A DNA stretch of 64,000 bases from Ilumatobacter sp. Lineage in GTDB: Bacteria > Actinomycetota > Acidimicrobiia > Acidimicrobiales > Ilumatobacteraceae. Positions 18,520 through 27,201 of the stretch are shown in pieces. The stretch covers positions 23,515 through 87,514 of the forward strand of contig REDU01000070.1 in NCBI GenBank assembly GCA_007693335.1, written 5' to 3'. How positions within the stretch are numbered: position 1 is the stretch's first letter; every line of letters begins with the position of its first letter. The notes beneath the pieces are model-generated. The model was not told the DNA's origin and did no database searches. It saw only the letters and a list, made by a program, of their open reading frames with translations. The position numbers and the translations under genes are program-made.

Positions 18520-19403
18520 CCGCCGCCGACCCCGTCGGAGATCGGCTGGTACACGCGGACGTAGTCGACGTAGTACTGGATCGGATACTCGAGATCGGGG
18601 GCGATGCTGCCGCCGAGGGTCCCCCCGAGGGCGAGGTTGAGGATGAAGAAGAACGGCTGATCGAAGACCCACTCGCGGTCGCCGAGGTCCTCGGGGCCGA
18701 TCTCGAAGTACATGTCGTCGTCGAAGAAGAAGCGGATCCCCTCGGCGTCCCAGTCGATCGCGAAGATGTGGAAGTCGTCGGCGATGTCGAACTCCTGCCG
18801 ATTCCACTTGGACCTCCCACCGGCACCGGAGTAGCCGGGACCGTGGATGGTGCCGAGCACGAGATCGGGTTCGCGGCCGACGTACTCCATGATGTCGATC
18901 TCGCCGACGTTCGGCCACTGTTTGCTCGGGTCGTCGGACTCGTTGTCGAAGTCGGCACCCAACATCCAGAACGCCGGCCATGTGCCACTTCCGGCCGGAA
19001 CCTTGATGCGGGCCTCCATCCGGCCGTACTGGAACTCCCGGAGGCCCTGGGTCTTGAGTCGTGCCGACGTGTAGAAGGACCCGTCGTACTCCTCCTCTCG
19101 GAGCTCGATGACCAGCAGTCCGTTCTCGATGCGGGCGTTCTCGGGGCGATCGGTGTAGTACTGGGCCTCGCCGTTGCCCCAACCCCAGCCGCCGATGTCG
19201 AAGGTCCAGTTCGATCGGTCGATCGTGTCGCCGTCGAACTCGTCGCTCCAGACGAGTTCCATTCCCTCCGGCGGTTCGACCGGGATCGGGTCCGGCGTCG
19301 GGATCGTCGCCCCATCGCCCTGGGAGTCGTCGGATCCGCAGGCGCCGACGACGAGCGCGGTCACGAGCACGAGTCGAGCGATGCTGTTCGCGAGGTTCAC
19401 CAC
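18516..19403 (-). CDS. Secreted lipoprotein GH16 endo-beta-glucanase (laminarinase-like)
   Basis: 295 residues from a GTG at 19403 (GTG at 19400 also possible). Signal peptide and lipobox VVGAC with Cys22, then a Pro/Thr linker, then a GH16 jelly-roll from about residue 48 (ELVWSDEFDG). The active site is GEIDIMEYVG: Glu168 nucleophile, Asp170, Glu173 acid/base. Wide aromatic patches such as GGWGWGNGEAQYYTDR are typical of laminarinases and beta-1,3/1,4-glucanases. It is likely tethered to the outside of the membrane, cutting glucan for the adjacent ABC importer. The GTG shares one base with the permease stop. Confidence 0.9.
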   Translation of the reverse strand: MVNLANSIARLVLVTALVVGACGSDDSQGDGATIPTPDPIPVEPPEGMELVWSDEFDGDTIDRSNWTFDIGGWGWGNGEAQYYTDRPENARIENGLLVIELREEEYDGSFYTSARLKTQGLREFQYGRMEARIKVPAGSGTWPAFWMLGADFDNESDDPSKQWPNVGEIDIMEYVGREPDLVLGTIHGPGYSGAGGRSKWNRQEFDIADDFHIFAIDWDAEGIRFFFDDDMYFEIGPEDLGDREWVFDQPFFFILNLALGGTLGGSIAPDLEYPIQYYVDYVRVYQPISDGVGGG

Positions 19404-20296
19404 TACCCCTTGACCGCGCCCGACGTGAGCCCGGAGATGATGAAGCGCTGCAGGAACATGAACAGCACCAGCATCGGCATCATCAACATCAGCACGGCGG
19501 CGGCGAGCTTGGGCCAGTCGCTGCCGTACACGCCTTCGAAGACGATCAGGCCGCGCGTGATCGGATAGAGCTCGTCGTTGGTGAGGTAGACGGTCGCCAG
19601 GATCAGCTCGTTCCAGATCCCGATCGCGTGGATCACCGTCACCGTCGCGATCGCAGGCTTGATCAGTGGGATGAGGATCGACCACACGAACCGGACGTAC
19701 CCGCAGCCGTCGATCGCCGCCGATTCGTCGAGTTCACGCGGGATCGACTTGATGTAGTTGACGAGGATGATCAGCCCGATCGGGTTGATCAGGAACAGCA
19801 GGATGTAGCCCTGTCGGGTGTTGTAGAGACCGAGGTTCAGGATCAACTGGAACTGCGGGATCAGCGCCGGCGGCAGGAACAGCGCCACCACGTACAGCGT
19901 GAGCAGGGCGCCGGCACCCCTGACGTACCCGCGGGCGATCGGGAAGGCGACGAAGACCGACATGATCACGAACAACGTCGTGGCGACCCCCGTGTAGATC
20001 AGCGAGTTCATCAGGTAGCCCGGGAAGTTGGCGAGCTGCCAGGCTTCGGTGAAGTTGCCCAGTGAGAAACTCTCGGGGAGGCCGGTCGGGTTCCTGAAGA
20101 ACTCCGGCAGCGACTTGAACGACGCGAAGATCAGGACCAACAGCGGTCCGACGTAGAACGCAGCGAAGAGGAACAGGATCCCGTACGAGATGCCCTTGCG
20201 CAGGGCCCGCTTGCGCCGGGCGCGGGGGTCGCGGGGCGGCACCATGCGCTCGATGACGATGTCGGGTTCGGGTTGGTTGTCGATGAGCACGCTCAT
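19403..20296 (-). CDS. Sugar ABC transporter permease (MalG-like)
   Basis: 297 residues with six predicted membrane helices after a charged ~35-residue N-terminus (RARRKRALRKG). The ATPase-contacting EAA loop is present as ESAAIDGCGYVRFVWSILIPL. It is the inner-membrane half-channel of a CUT1-type oligosaccharide importer. It overlaps the companion permease by 4 nt and touches the GH16 start. No ATP-binding subunit is encoded here; CUT1 importers often share a distant MsmK/UgpC-type ATPase, which I infer. Confidence 0.9.
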   Translation of the reverse strand: MSVLIDNQPEPDIVIERMVPPRDPRARRKRALRKGISYGILFLFAAFYVGPLLVLIFASFKSLPEFFRNPTGLPESFSLGNFTEAWQLANFPGYLMNSLIYTGVATTLFVIMSVFVAFPIARGYVRGAGALLTLYVVALFLPPALIPQFQLILNLGLYNTRQGYILLFLINPIGLIILVNYIKSIPRELDESAAIDGCGYVRFVWSILIPLIKPAIATVTVIHAIGIWNELILATVYLTNDELYPITRGLIVFEGVYGSDWPKLAAAVLMLMMPMLVLFMFLQRFIISGLTSGAVKG

Positions 20297-21222
20297 GCCA
20301 TGTACTTCCTCTCGCGACGCTTGACGAAGGCATTGGCGGACATGCCGAGCATCAGCACGAGGGCGAACAGCACGATCGACGCTGCGGCGGCATATCCCTG
20401 GCGGAACGAGGCGGTGCCGGTCTGGCCGAATGCCTCTGCATAGACGACGTACCCGAGCACTTGCGTGCCGTTCTTGTAGCCGGTGAGGACGAGGAACAAC
20501 ATCCACGCCTGGAGTGAGCCGACGATGTTCAGCAGGAAGTTGGTGTTGACCGCTGGGGTCAGCTGCGGCCACGTGACGTTCCTGAAGAGCTTCCATCCGG
20601 TGGCCCCGTCGACCGCCGCCGCCTCGAAGAGGTCGGCCGGAATCGTCTGCATCCCGGCCAGGAAGATGATCATCGTGAAGCCGGCGTTGGCCCAGATCTG
20701 CACGACGATCACCCAGTAGAACGCATTGGAGCCGGCCAGGAACTGCGACTCCAGTCCGAGGAAGCCGAAGATCGAGTCCATCGGACCACCGCCTGGCCGC
20801 AGGAACAGCTTCCACATCAGACCCTGCACCGCGACGCCGAGGATCACCGGCACGAAGAACATGGTTCGGAAGACCAGGCGGCCCCGTAACTTCTGGTTGA
20901 CGAGCACCGCCATCAGCAGACCGACACCGAACTGGATCGAGGTCACCAGGACCATGAAGATGAGGGTCCGCCTCAGTGCCGCGAGGTTGTCACGTGATCT
21001 GGCGCCTTCGAGGAGGAACTCCTGGTAGTTGGCGAAGCCGACCCAGCCGATCGGGATGCCACGAATGCCCGTCGCATTGGTGAGCGAGTACACGAAGGTG
21101 GCCAGCGACGGCCCGACGCCGATCAGCATGTAGAAGCCGAGTCCGGGAATGAGCATCAACCACGGCGCGAGCCGTGCGAATCCTCCTCCTCCGCCGAACA
21201 GATTTCGCGTCTTCGCTGCCAT
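20293..21222 (-). CDS. Sugar ABC transporter permease (MalF/UgpA-like)
   Basis: 309 residues, six membrane helices. The EAA loop reads FEAAAVDGATGWKLFRNVTWPQL. I chose the ATG at 21222 (MAAKTRN) because GGGGGCG lies upstream; the longer in-frame ORF reads through the intergenic hairpin. It forms the importer with the MalG-like protein and the upstream binding lipoprotein. The 104-nt gap to the binding-protein gene holds a strong hairpin, a usual device to keep binding protein in excess of permease. Confidence 0.9.
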   Translation of the reverse strand: MAAKTRNLFGGGGGFARLAPWLMLIPGLGFYMLIGVGPSLATFVYSLTNATGIRGIPIGWVGFANYQEFLLEGARSRDNLAALRRTLIFMVLVTSIQFGVGLLMAVLVNQKLRGRLVFRTMFFVPVILGVAVQGLMWKLFLRPGGGPMDSIFGFLGLESQFLAGSNAFYWVIVVQIWANAGFTMIIFLAGMQTIPADLFEAAAVDGATGWKLFRNVTWPQLTPAVNTNFLLNIVGSLQAWMLFLVLTGYKNGTQVLGYVVYAEAFGQTGTASFRQGYAAAASIVLFALVLMLGMSANAFVKRRERKYMA

Positions 21223-21271
21223 CGTCGCCCCCGGCGCTGTCGATGTGAGTTGGGTCGTGCAGGAACCGTCA

Positions 21272-21302
21272 GGGTGTGGGCTGCCTCGAGCAGCCCACAC
21301 CC
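21272..21302 (-). terminator. Intra-operon hairpin between binding-protein and permease genes
   Basis: A perfect 13-bp inverted repeat (21272-21284 with 21290-21302) encloses a five-base loop. It lies in the 104-nt gap downstream of the binding-protein gene. There is no U-tract after it, so it is better read as a partial terminator or 3'-end stabiliser than as a full terminator. Confidence 0.7.
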
Positions 21303-21326
21303 GTTCAGGTCGATGTCACGGTGTTG

Positions 21327-22694
21327 TCAGAGACCCGACTCGAGGTCGGCCTGGGACTGGTCGGCGGCCTGGACCGGATCGGTGAAGTCGCCGTTGTACA
21401 GCCACAGAGCGGCCTGGCTGGCGTTGGCCCACTGGCCCGCACCCTTCGGTCCGACCCACCACTGCTCGAAACCGACCGTGAAGTTCCCCGCCTGGAGGAG
21501 CGGCGCAGTCGCCTGACCGAGGGTGTTGTCCAGCGTCGATGTGGGCTGGGTCGGCAGGTAGTTGGTGGCGTTGGCGAACGCGTTGTAGGTGGCCGGCTCG
21601 GAGAAGGCGTCGAGGTACGCCATCGCGAGATCCGCGACCGGTGTCTCCGCCGAGACGGCGAACGCCATGTCGTACTTGCCGAACAGGGTCTGGTTGTCGG
21701 CAGCATCGTCGCTTCCGGGGAACGGGATGTACGTCCACTCGAAATCGGCGCCATCGTCGATCGGGCCGGCATTCCAGGCGCCCATCGGACCGAAGGCGAC
21801 ATCGCCGACCGTGTAGCGCTGGGCGGCCGAGTCGCCGGTGAGACCGGCGGATTCCGCGTCGAGCAGGGAGGCGTAGGTCGCGTACTTGTCGAACAACTCC
21901 TGGCCCTGCTCGTCGTTCCACGCGGCATCACCGGTCCAGAGATCCTGGACGAGGCCCTCCTGGTCGGGGTACAGCGCACCGAGCAGTCCGTAGGAACCGA
22001 CGAAGACCGGCCATGCGTCCTGGCCGCCGGCGATCATGCACTTGGATCCGGCCGCATCGACGGCATCACAGGCCGAGACCAACTCGTCCCAGGTGGTCGG
22101 AACGTCGACGCCGACCTCTGCGAGGAGGTCGAGGTTCACGAACATGCCGCTGTAGATCGTGCGGCCCAGGTTGAGCGAGTACACCGAGCCGTTGAACGAT
22201 CCGTCTTCGATCGCGGCCTCGTCGTAGTTCTGGACGAATGGCTGGTCGCTGAGGTCCATCAGCAACCCGGCCTCGATCAACTGCTGCCAGTACGGCGTGT
22301 CGGCGTCGGTCATGTACGGCTGCACCGGGTTGGCGAAGCCGGTCACGCTGACCGTGGTGACATCGATGTCGTTGGCGTTCAGACGGGTCTGGTTGACGGT
22401 GGGGATGTCATCCGCGTTCACGATCGACATGTTGATCGTGACCCCCGGGTTGGCCGCCTCGAACTCGCTGTTGAAGTTCTCCATGAACTCCACGCCCGGC
22501 GGGTTCTGGTGGATGAGCACGCGCAGCGTTCCCTGGAGATCCTCTCCCGGGGACTCCTCGGCTGTGGTGTCGTCGGTGGTGGTGTCGTCGGTTGCGGAGT
22601 CGTCGATCGCTGTGCCGCCGTCGTCGTCGCCGCCGCATGCAGCAGCGACCAGGACGAGCGCGGTCAGCGCCGCGGTCCATCTCTTGATTCTCAT
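21327..22694 (-). CDS. Sugar ABC transporter substrate-binding lipoprotein
   Basis: 455 residues. Basic start MRIKRW, hydrophobic core and lipobox VAAAC with Cys20, then an Asp/Thr-rich linker to about residue 55, then a cluster B/CUT1 binding protein (FNSEFEAANPGVTINM; WWVGPKGAGQWANASQ near the C-terminus). It captures an oligosaccharide outside the membrane and delivers it to the two permeases. The start ATG has GGGAGAG upstream; the ORF extension to 22817 runs into the operator region. First gene of the leftward operon, controlled from an operator at 22765. Confidence 0.9.
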   Translation of the reverse strand: MRIKRWTAALTALVLVAAACGGDDDGGTAIDDSATDDTTTDDTTAEESPGEDLQGTLRVLIHQNPPGVEFMENFNSEFEAANPGVTINMSIVNADDIPTVNQTRLNANDIDVTTVSVTGFANPVQPYMTDADTPYWQQLIEAGLLMDLSDQPFVQNYDEAAIEDGSFNGSVYSLNLGRTIYSGMFVNLDLLAEVGVDVPTTWDELVSACDAVDAAGSKCMIAGGQDAWPVFVGSYGLLGALYPDQEGLVQDLWTGDAAWNDEQGQELFDKYATYASLLDAESAGLTGDSAAQRYTVGDVAFGPMGAWNAGPIDDGADFEWTYIPFPGSDDAADNQTLFGKYDMAFAVSAETPVADLAMAYLDAFSEPATYNAFANATNYLPTQPTSTLDNTLGQATAPLLQAGNFTVGFEQWWVGPKGAGQWANASQAALWLYNGDFTDPVQAADQSQADLESGL

Positions 22695-22722
22695 GTCTTG
22701 CTCTCCCTTGTGTGTAGGTCCT

Positions 22723-22748
22723 GTGGGTGGATCGTGTGGGTGGATCGT
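22723..22748 (-). repeat. Two tandem copies of a 13-bp sequence in a 5' leader
   Basis: GTGGGTGGATCGT occurs twice head to tail (22723-22735, 22736-22748) between the binding-protein start and the operator. No function is evident. Confidence 0.7.
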
Positions 22749-22764
22749 GTTGGTCGGCGATGTG

Positions 22765-22778
22765 TGAGAGCGCTCCCA
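22765..22778. promoter_or_regulatory. LacI-type operator upstream of the ABC/GH16 operon
   Basis: TGAGAGCGCTCCCA, a one-mismatch copy of the palindrome TGGGAGCGCTCCCA found upstream of the regulator and of the rightward operon. It lies between the binding-protein gene and the regulator gene, 70 nt before the binding-protein start. Confidence 0.75.
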
Positions 22779-22813
22779 AACTTGGCCGACGGCGGGCGAG
22801 GAGCGGCGCTGGA

Positions 22814-23839
22814 TCACGATTCGGCTCGGATCGGCGATCGGGCCGTCGAGGTCCGCTCGATCAACTCGACGGGCAGCACGACCGACGTCGGTGCCTCGAC
22901 CTCCCCCGAGACGAGCGAGAGGAGCAGCTCGACCGCCCGGGCGGCGGTGTCCGCCACCGGCTGCTCGATCGTCGTGAGCGGCGGCGCGCTGGTGGTCGTC
23001 GCACCGAATCCGTCGAAGCCCATGAGGGCGAGGTCGTCGGGAACGGTCACTCCGTGTTCGTGTGCGGCGCGCAGTGCACCGAGTGCCATCGTGTCCGACG
23101 CCGCGAAGACGGCGTCGACGCCCCGGTCGAGCAGCACTTGCATCGCGTCGTGACCACTCGGTTCGGAGAAGTCACCCTCGACGAGCAGGTCGGGGTCGAG
23201 CGTGCGATCGCGCTCCTGGAGCCCGGCGATGAAGCCCTCGAGACGATCGACGCCCGTGGTGGTGTTGGTCGGCGCGCCGATCACCCCGATGCGGTCCGCA
23301 CCGATGTCGACCAGATGCCGGGCGGCCTGGCGCGCTCCGTCACGGTTGTCGACATCGACGTAGCTCACCTGGTGCAGGTCGGGGCGACCGACCATGACGA
23401 GTGGGATCTGGCGCGATGTCATCCGCTCGACGAGCGGGTCACCCATGCGAGTCGCCGTGATGATGACGCCGTCGATGAAGCCGGACTCGACCACTCTCGG
23501 GTAGAGCTCGCGCTCTTCGTCCTCGTTCTGGGCGAGGAACAACGAGAGCGTGACCCCAGCCCGGTTGCTGCCGAAGGTGACGCCCTGGATGAGCCGAGCG
23601 AAGTAGGGATCCTCGAAGAGACTGTGGACCCGGCTGGGGATCACGAGACCGATGACACCCGTACGGTTCGACACGAGCGAGCGCGCTGCCGCGTTCGGCG
23701 TGTAGCCGGTCTCGCGGATCACGGCCTCGACGCGCTCGCGCACCTCGGGCCGAACACTGGGTTCGCCGTTGACCACTCTCGACACCGTCGAACGCGAGAC
23801 CCCGGCCATGCGGCCGATGTCCTCGAGCTTCAATCGCAC
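22814..23839 (-). CDS. LacI-family transcriptional repressor of the glucan locus
   Basis: 341 residues. The N-terminal helix-turn-helix is a standard LacI one (LEDIGRMAGVSRSTVSRVVNG), followed by the hinge helix NAAARSLVSNR and a periplasmic-binding-protein-like effector domain (VIGLVIPS, VDVDNRDGA, VFAASDTMALGAL, LMGFDGF). It should bind the GGGAGCGCTCCC palindromes located on both sides of its own gene and release them on sensing a sugar, probably an oligoglucan or glucose derivative. It sits between the two operons it appears to control and carries a tandem operator at its own promoter, so autoregulation is likely. Confidence 0.9.
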   Translation of the reverse strand: MRLKLEDIGRMAGVSRSTVSRVVNGEPSVRPEVRERVEAVIRETGYTPNAAARSLVSNRTGVIGLVIPSRVHSLFEDPYFARLIQGVTFGSNRAGVTLSLFLAQNEDEERELYPRVVESGFIDGVIITATRMGDPLVERMTSRQIPLVMVGRPDLHQVSYVDVDNRDGARQAARHLVDIGADRIGVIGAPTNTTTGVDRLEGFIAGLQERDRTLDPDLLVEGDFSEPSGHDAMQVLLDRGVDAVFAASDTMALGALRAAHEHGVTVPDDLALMGFDGFGATTTSAPPLTTIEQPVADTAARAVELLLSLVSGEVEAPTSVVLPVELIERTSTARSPIRAES

Positions 23840-23865
23840 GCCGCACCCCCTTGCCCAGCGAGTCT

Positions 23866-23891
23866 GGGAGCGCTCTCGGGAGCGCTCCCAA
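23866..23891. promoter_or_regulatory. Tandem LacI-type operators at the regulator promoter
   Basis: Two 14-bp sites overlap by two bases: TGGGAGCGCTCTCG (23866-23879, imperfect) and CGGGAGCGCTCCCA (23878-23891, perfect 12-bp core). They lie just upstream of the repressor start. Confidence 0.8.
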
Positions 23892-23996
23892 AGCCACCGT
23901 ACGCTCCGTGGAGGTCGGCGTCAAGACGGAATTCGGCCGCGGTGGTGGCCGATCCCGGCTCGACATCCCCAGGTCACCACGCCAGTGCCGGTCGGG

Positions 23997-24026
23997 TAGA
24001 GTGGCCCGCACTGGGAGCGCTCCCAG
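23997..24026 (+). promoter_or_regulatory. -10 box plus perfect LacI operator for the sugar-acid operon
   Basis: CTGGGAGCGCTCCCAG at 24011-24026 is a perfect 16-bp palindrome. A TAGAGT hexamer at 23997-24002 fits a -10 box, placing the operator at about the transcription start, the classical repression position. The lactonase start follows 40 nt later. I see no convincing -35 box. Confidence 0.75.
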
Positions 24027-24066
24027 TGACGTGGGGCGCTCAGCCGAGACGATGGGGGAACCAGAG

Positions 24067-25119
24067 ATGCTCCAGACCTGGCTCTACGTGGGGTGCTACA
24101 CGACAGCCACGACCACGGGCATCCACGTCTTCGACGCGTCCGACCCCGAGGGTCGCCTCGAGCACCGGTCGCAGGTCGACGACATCACCCACGCATCGTT
24201 CCTCGCCGTGAGCGCCGGGCGTGACACCGTGTACGCCGTCAGCGAGACCGCCGACCGCGGCCGAGTGATCGCGTATCGCCGGTCGGCGGCCGACGGATCG
24301 CTCGAACGTCTCGACGAATCCGCCAGCCACGGTTCCTCACCGTGCCACGTCAGCGTCGACGGCGACCACGTCCACGTCGCGAACTACGGCTCCGGCACCG
24401 TCGCGTCGTATCTCGTCGGCGACGACGGCAGGTTCGCGCGACTCGTCGCGACTCGACAGCACGACGGCTCCGGGCCGCACCCACGCCAAGCTGGGCCGCA
24501 CGCCCACTGTGTCCGGGCGGCGCCCGGCGGGAACTCGGTGTACGCCACCGACCTCGGCACCGATCGCATCATGCGCTATGTCCACGAAGTATCGGACGAA
24601 GATGCCGCGATGTCACTCGCCGACGAGACCGTCATGACCCCGGGAGCCGGACCGCGCCACATCGCGTTCCACCCCGATCGCCCGGTCGCGTACGTGGTGT
24701 GCGAACTCGACAACCAACTCGTCGCGCTCGATGTCGACGACAAGGGACGGCTGCGCCAGCGCCACGCAGTGTCGACACTCCCTGCTGGGTTCACCGGCGC
24801 ATCCACCGCAGCGGAGGTCGCCGTTCATCCCGACGGTCACCGTGTGTACGTCTCCAACCGCGGACACGACAGCATCGCCACCTTCGCGGTCGACCGACCC
24901 GACGATCCACCGAAGCTGCTCGAGCACGTGCCGTGCGGCGGTCGGACGCCACGACATTTCGCGGTCCATCCCAGCGGCCGATCCCTCCTGGTCGCCAACC
25001 AGGACAGCGACTCCCTGGTCTCGTTCGCGCTCGACGACCACGCGATACCCCACCGGGCAGAACCCGTCGCCGTCGTCTCGCAACCGGTCTGCGTCGTGTT
25101 CGTCGAGGCCGAACGATGA
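24067..25119 (+). CDS. Lactonase-family seven-bladed propeller (6-phosphogluconolactonase/YbhE-like)
   Basis: 350 residues with repeated propeller strands (YVGCYTTATTTGIHVF; HVANYGSGTVASYLV; RHIAFHPDRPVAYVVCELDN; EVAVHPDGHRVYVSNRGHDSI; RHFAVHPSGRSLLVANQDSDS), the pattern of PF10282 lactonases. The likely job is opening an aldonolactone made by the next gene product. GGGGGAACCAGAG precedes the ATG at 24067; an ATG at 24052 is less well placed. First gene of a five-gene operon whose members overlap by 4 nt or sit within 5 nt. Confidence 0.85.
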   Translation: MLQTWLYVGCYTTATTTGIHVFDASDPEGRLEHRSQVDDITHASFLAVSAGRDTVYAVSETADRGRVIAYRRSAADGSLERLDESASHGSSPCHVSVDGDHVHVANYGSGTVASYLVGDDGRFARLVATRQHDGSGPHPRQAGPHAHCVRAAPGGNSVYATDLGTDRIMRYVHEVSDEDAAMSLADETVMTPGAGPRHIAFHPDRPVAYVVCELDNQLVALDVDDKGRLRQRHAVSTLPAGFTGASTAAEVAVHPDGHRVYVSNRGHDSIATFAVDRPDDPPKLLEHVPCGGRTPRHFAVHPSGRSLLVANQDSDSLVSFALDDHAIPHRAEPVAVVSQPVCVVFVEAER

Positions 25120-25991
25120 CACCGCCGACACCGCGTGTGCTGGTGACCGGTGCCGCAGGCCGGCTCGGGAGCACCGTCGCCTCGCTCTTCCACACCGAAG
25201 GCTTCGACATGCTCGCGACCGATGTGGTCGACGTCCACGACGTCCCGTACCGGTTCGAGCGAGCGGATCTCCTCGACCACGATGCCGTCTCCGCACTGCT
25301 CGACCACATCGAGGTGGTCCTGCACATCGGCAACCACCCTGGCATCGGGCCCCGGGCACCACAGCTGGTGTTCAACGAGAACATCGCGATGAACGAGAAC
25401 GTCTTCCAGGGTGCAGCCGAACACGGCGTCGCGAGGATCCTGTTCGCCAGCACGATCCAGCTGATCGGCTCACATGTCGACGAGCGCACGGTGGTCGAGC
25501 CCCCTGCCCCACCGACGTTCCCGCTCAGCGGCCACACACCTCCGACCCCGTCGAACGTGTACGCACTCAGCAAGACGGTCAGTGAGACCATGCTGCGCTA
25601 CTACGCCGATCGGTGCGGGATCCAGTGCACGTCGTTGCGCCTGCCGCTGCTGCACCACCACCAGGACTCGATCCTGGTCGACTCAGGAGGAGAGCGGCCC
25701 GACGACATCACCGAAGGATTCACCGGTCTCACCTACGACGATGCCGCGTCACTCTTCCTGTCCGTCGTGAACACCGACCTCACCGGCTTTCGCATCTTCA
25801 TGGCAGGAACCGCGCACCGACACCGCCACCTCCCGCTGCCCGAACTGATCCGCACGTACTACCCCGAACTCGCACCCGACACGCCGGACCTGGTCGACCT
25901 CACGGCGGTCACACGCGACACCGGGTGGCGGCTGGGTCCCGGATACCGACGACCGACCGACGGCCGACACACCGACTCACCAGGAGCCTGA
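25116..25991 (+). CDS. NAD-dependent sugar/uronate dehydrogenase-like (extended SDR)
   Basis: 291 residues. N-terminal Rossmann motif VTGAAGRLGS at about 10-19, catalytic Ser in FASTIQLIGS and YALSK (Tyr-x3-Lys). The overall pattern resembles uronate dehydrogenases of the epimerase/dehydratase superfamily, which oxidise the anomeric carbon of a sugar to a lactone. With a lactonase before it and an aldonate dehydratase after it, an aldose or uronate 1-dehydrogenase role is the simplest reading. The start overlaps the lactonase stop (ATGA). Substrate and cofactor are inferred, not seen. Confidence 0.75.
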   Translation: MTPPTPRVLVTGAAGRLGSTVASLFHTEGFDMLATDVVDVHDVPYRFERADLLDHDAVSALLDHIEVVLHIGNHPGIGPRAPQLVFNENIAMNENVFQGAAEHGVARILFASTIQLIGSHVDERTVVEPPAPPTFPLSGHTPPTPSNVYALSKTVSETMLRYYADRCGIQCTSLRLPLLHHHQDSILVDSGGERPDDITEGFTGLTYDDAASLFLSVVNTDLTGFRIFMAGTAHRHRHLPLPELIRTYYPELAPDTPDLVDLTAVTRDTGWRLGPGYRRPTDGRHTDSPGA

Positions 25992-25995
25992 GCGC

Positions 25996-27201
25996 ATGAC
26001 CCGACCCACCACCATCGAAGACGTCGAGATCATCCTCACCCAACCCGGCCGCGCCCGGCTGGCGATCGTCAAGGTGACCACCTCCGAACCCGGTCTGTAC
26101 GGCGTCGGATGCGCGACCTTCACCCAGCGGATCCATGCCGTCGCCGCCGCGCTCGAACACCACCTCGAGCCGTTCCTGATCGGACGCGACGTCTCCCGGA
26201 TCGAGGAGATCTGGCAGATGTCGATGGTTCACGGGTACTGGCGCAACGGCCCCGTCCTGAACAACGCGATCTCCGGCGTGGACCAAGCGCTGTGGGACAT
26301 CAAGGGCAAGCAGGCCGGAATGCCGGTGTACGACCTGCTGGGAGGCAGGTCGCGCGAGGGCGCACACGTCTACGTGCACGCCGACGGGCCCGACCCGGCA
26401 GCGGTGGCGGGTCAGGCGGTCGAGTTCGCCGATGCCGGCTTCCGATTCGTGCGCATCCAGCAGGGTCTCTACGGCGGCAACACCGCCGAGGCCGCTCGAC
26501 CACGGGGCGCGCCCGCCGGTGCGTACTTCGACCCCCGCCGGTACCAACGCGACACGCTGGCGATGATCGAGCACGTACGCGACGTCGTCGGCCCGGAACT
26601 CGAACTGCTCCACGACGTGCACGAGCGGCTCCCACCCGCCGACGCGGTGCGATTCGCCAAGGACGTCGAGCCGGCACGACTGTTCTTCCTCGAGGATCTC
26701 CTCGCGCCCGAGGACCTCCACTGGTTCGAGCGGGTCAGAGCGCAGTGTGCGACACCGCTCGCCATGGGTGAGTTGTTCAACCACCCGCTCGAGTGGCGAA
26801 CGGTGATGGAGCGACGTCTGGTCGACTTCATCCGCATGCACGTCAGCCAGATGGGCGGCATCACGCCGGCGCGCAAGGCTGCCGACATGGCCCATGCGTA
26901 CGGCATCCGGACGGCGTGGCACGGACCACCCGACACCTCACCGGTCGGCCACGCCGCCAACCTCCACCTCGATCTGTGGGCACCTGCGTTCGGCGTCCAG
27001 GAGTGGTACCGGCCCTCGGAGCTCGAGTACGAGATGTTCCCGGGACTCCCGGTCGTCGAGAACGGCTACCTCTACCCGAACGAGCTGCCCGGGCTCGGGA
27101 TCGACATCGACGAACGCCTCGCCCGTGAACATCCGGTCGCCGACATCGTCGAGGAGTGGACCCAGGCCCGGCTCCCTGACGGATCAGCCACGCGGCCATG
27201 A
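25996..27201 (+). CDS. Enolase-superfamily sugar-acid dehydratase (ManD/gluconate dehydratase-like)
   Basis: 401 residues. It has the ManD-subgroup pattern: AISGVDQALWDIKGK in the capping region, metal-binding acids in HDVHERLPP, FFLEDLLAPED and AMGELFNHP, then the HVSQMGGITPARK and TAWHGPPDTSPVGHAAN segments carrying the catalytic His. The family dehydrates mannonate or gluconate to 2-keto-3-deoxygluconate (KDG). The following KDPG aldolase and KDG-kinase-like genes support KDG as the product. Starts 5 nt after the dehydrogenase; its stop overlaps the aldolase start by 4 nt. Confidence 0.88.
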   Translation: MTRPTTIEDVEIILTQPGRARLAIVKVTTSEPGLYGVGCATFTQRIHAVAAALEHHLEPFLIGRDVSRIEEIWQMSMVHGYWRNGPVLNNAISGVDQALWDIKGKQAGMPVYDLLGGRSREGAHVYVHADGPDPAAVAGQAVEFADAGFRFVRIQQGLYGGNTAEAARPRGAPAGAYFDPRRYQRDTLAMIEHVRDVVGPELELLHDVHERLPPADAVRFAKDVEPARLFFLEDLLAPEDLHWFERVRAQCATPLAMGELFNHPLEWRTVMERRLVDFIRMHVSQMGGITPARKAADMAHAYGIRTAWHGPPDTSPVGHAANLHLDLWAPAFGVQEWYRPSELEYEMFPGLPVVENGYLYPNELPGLGIDIDERLAREHPVADIVEEWTQARLPDGSATRP

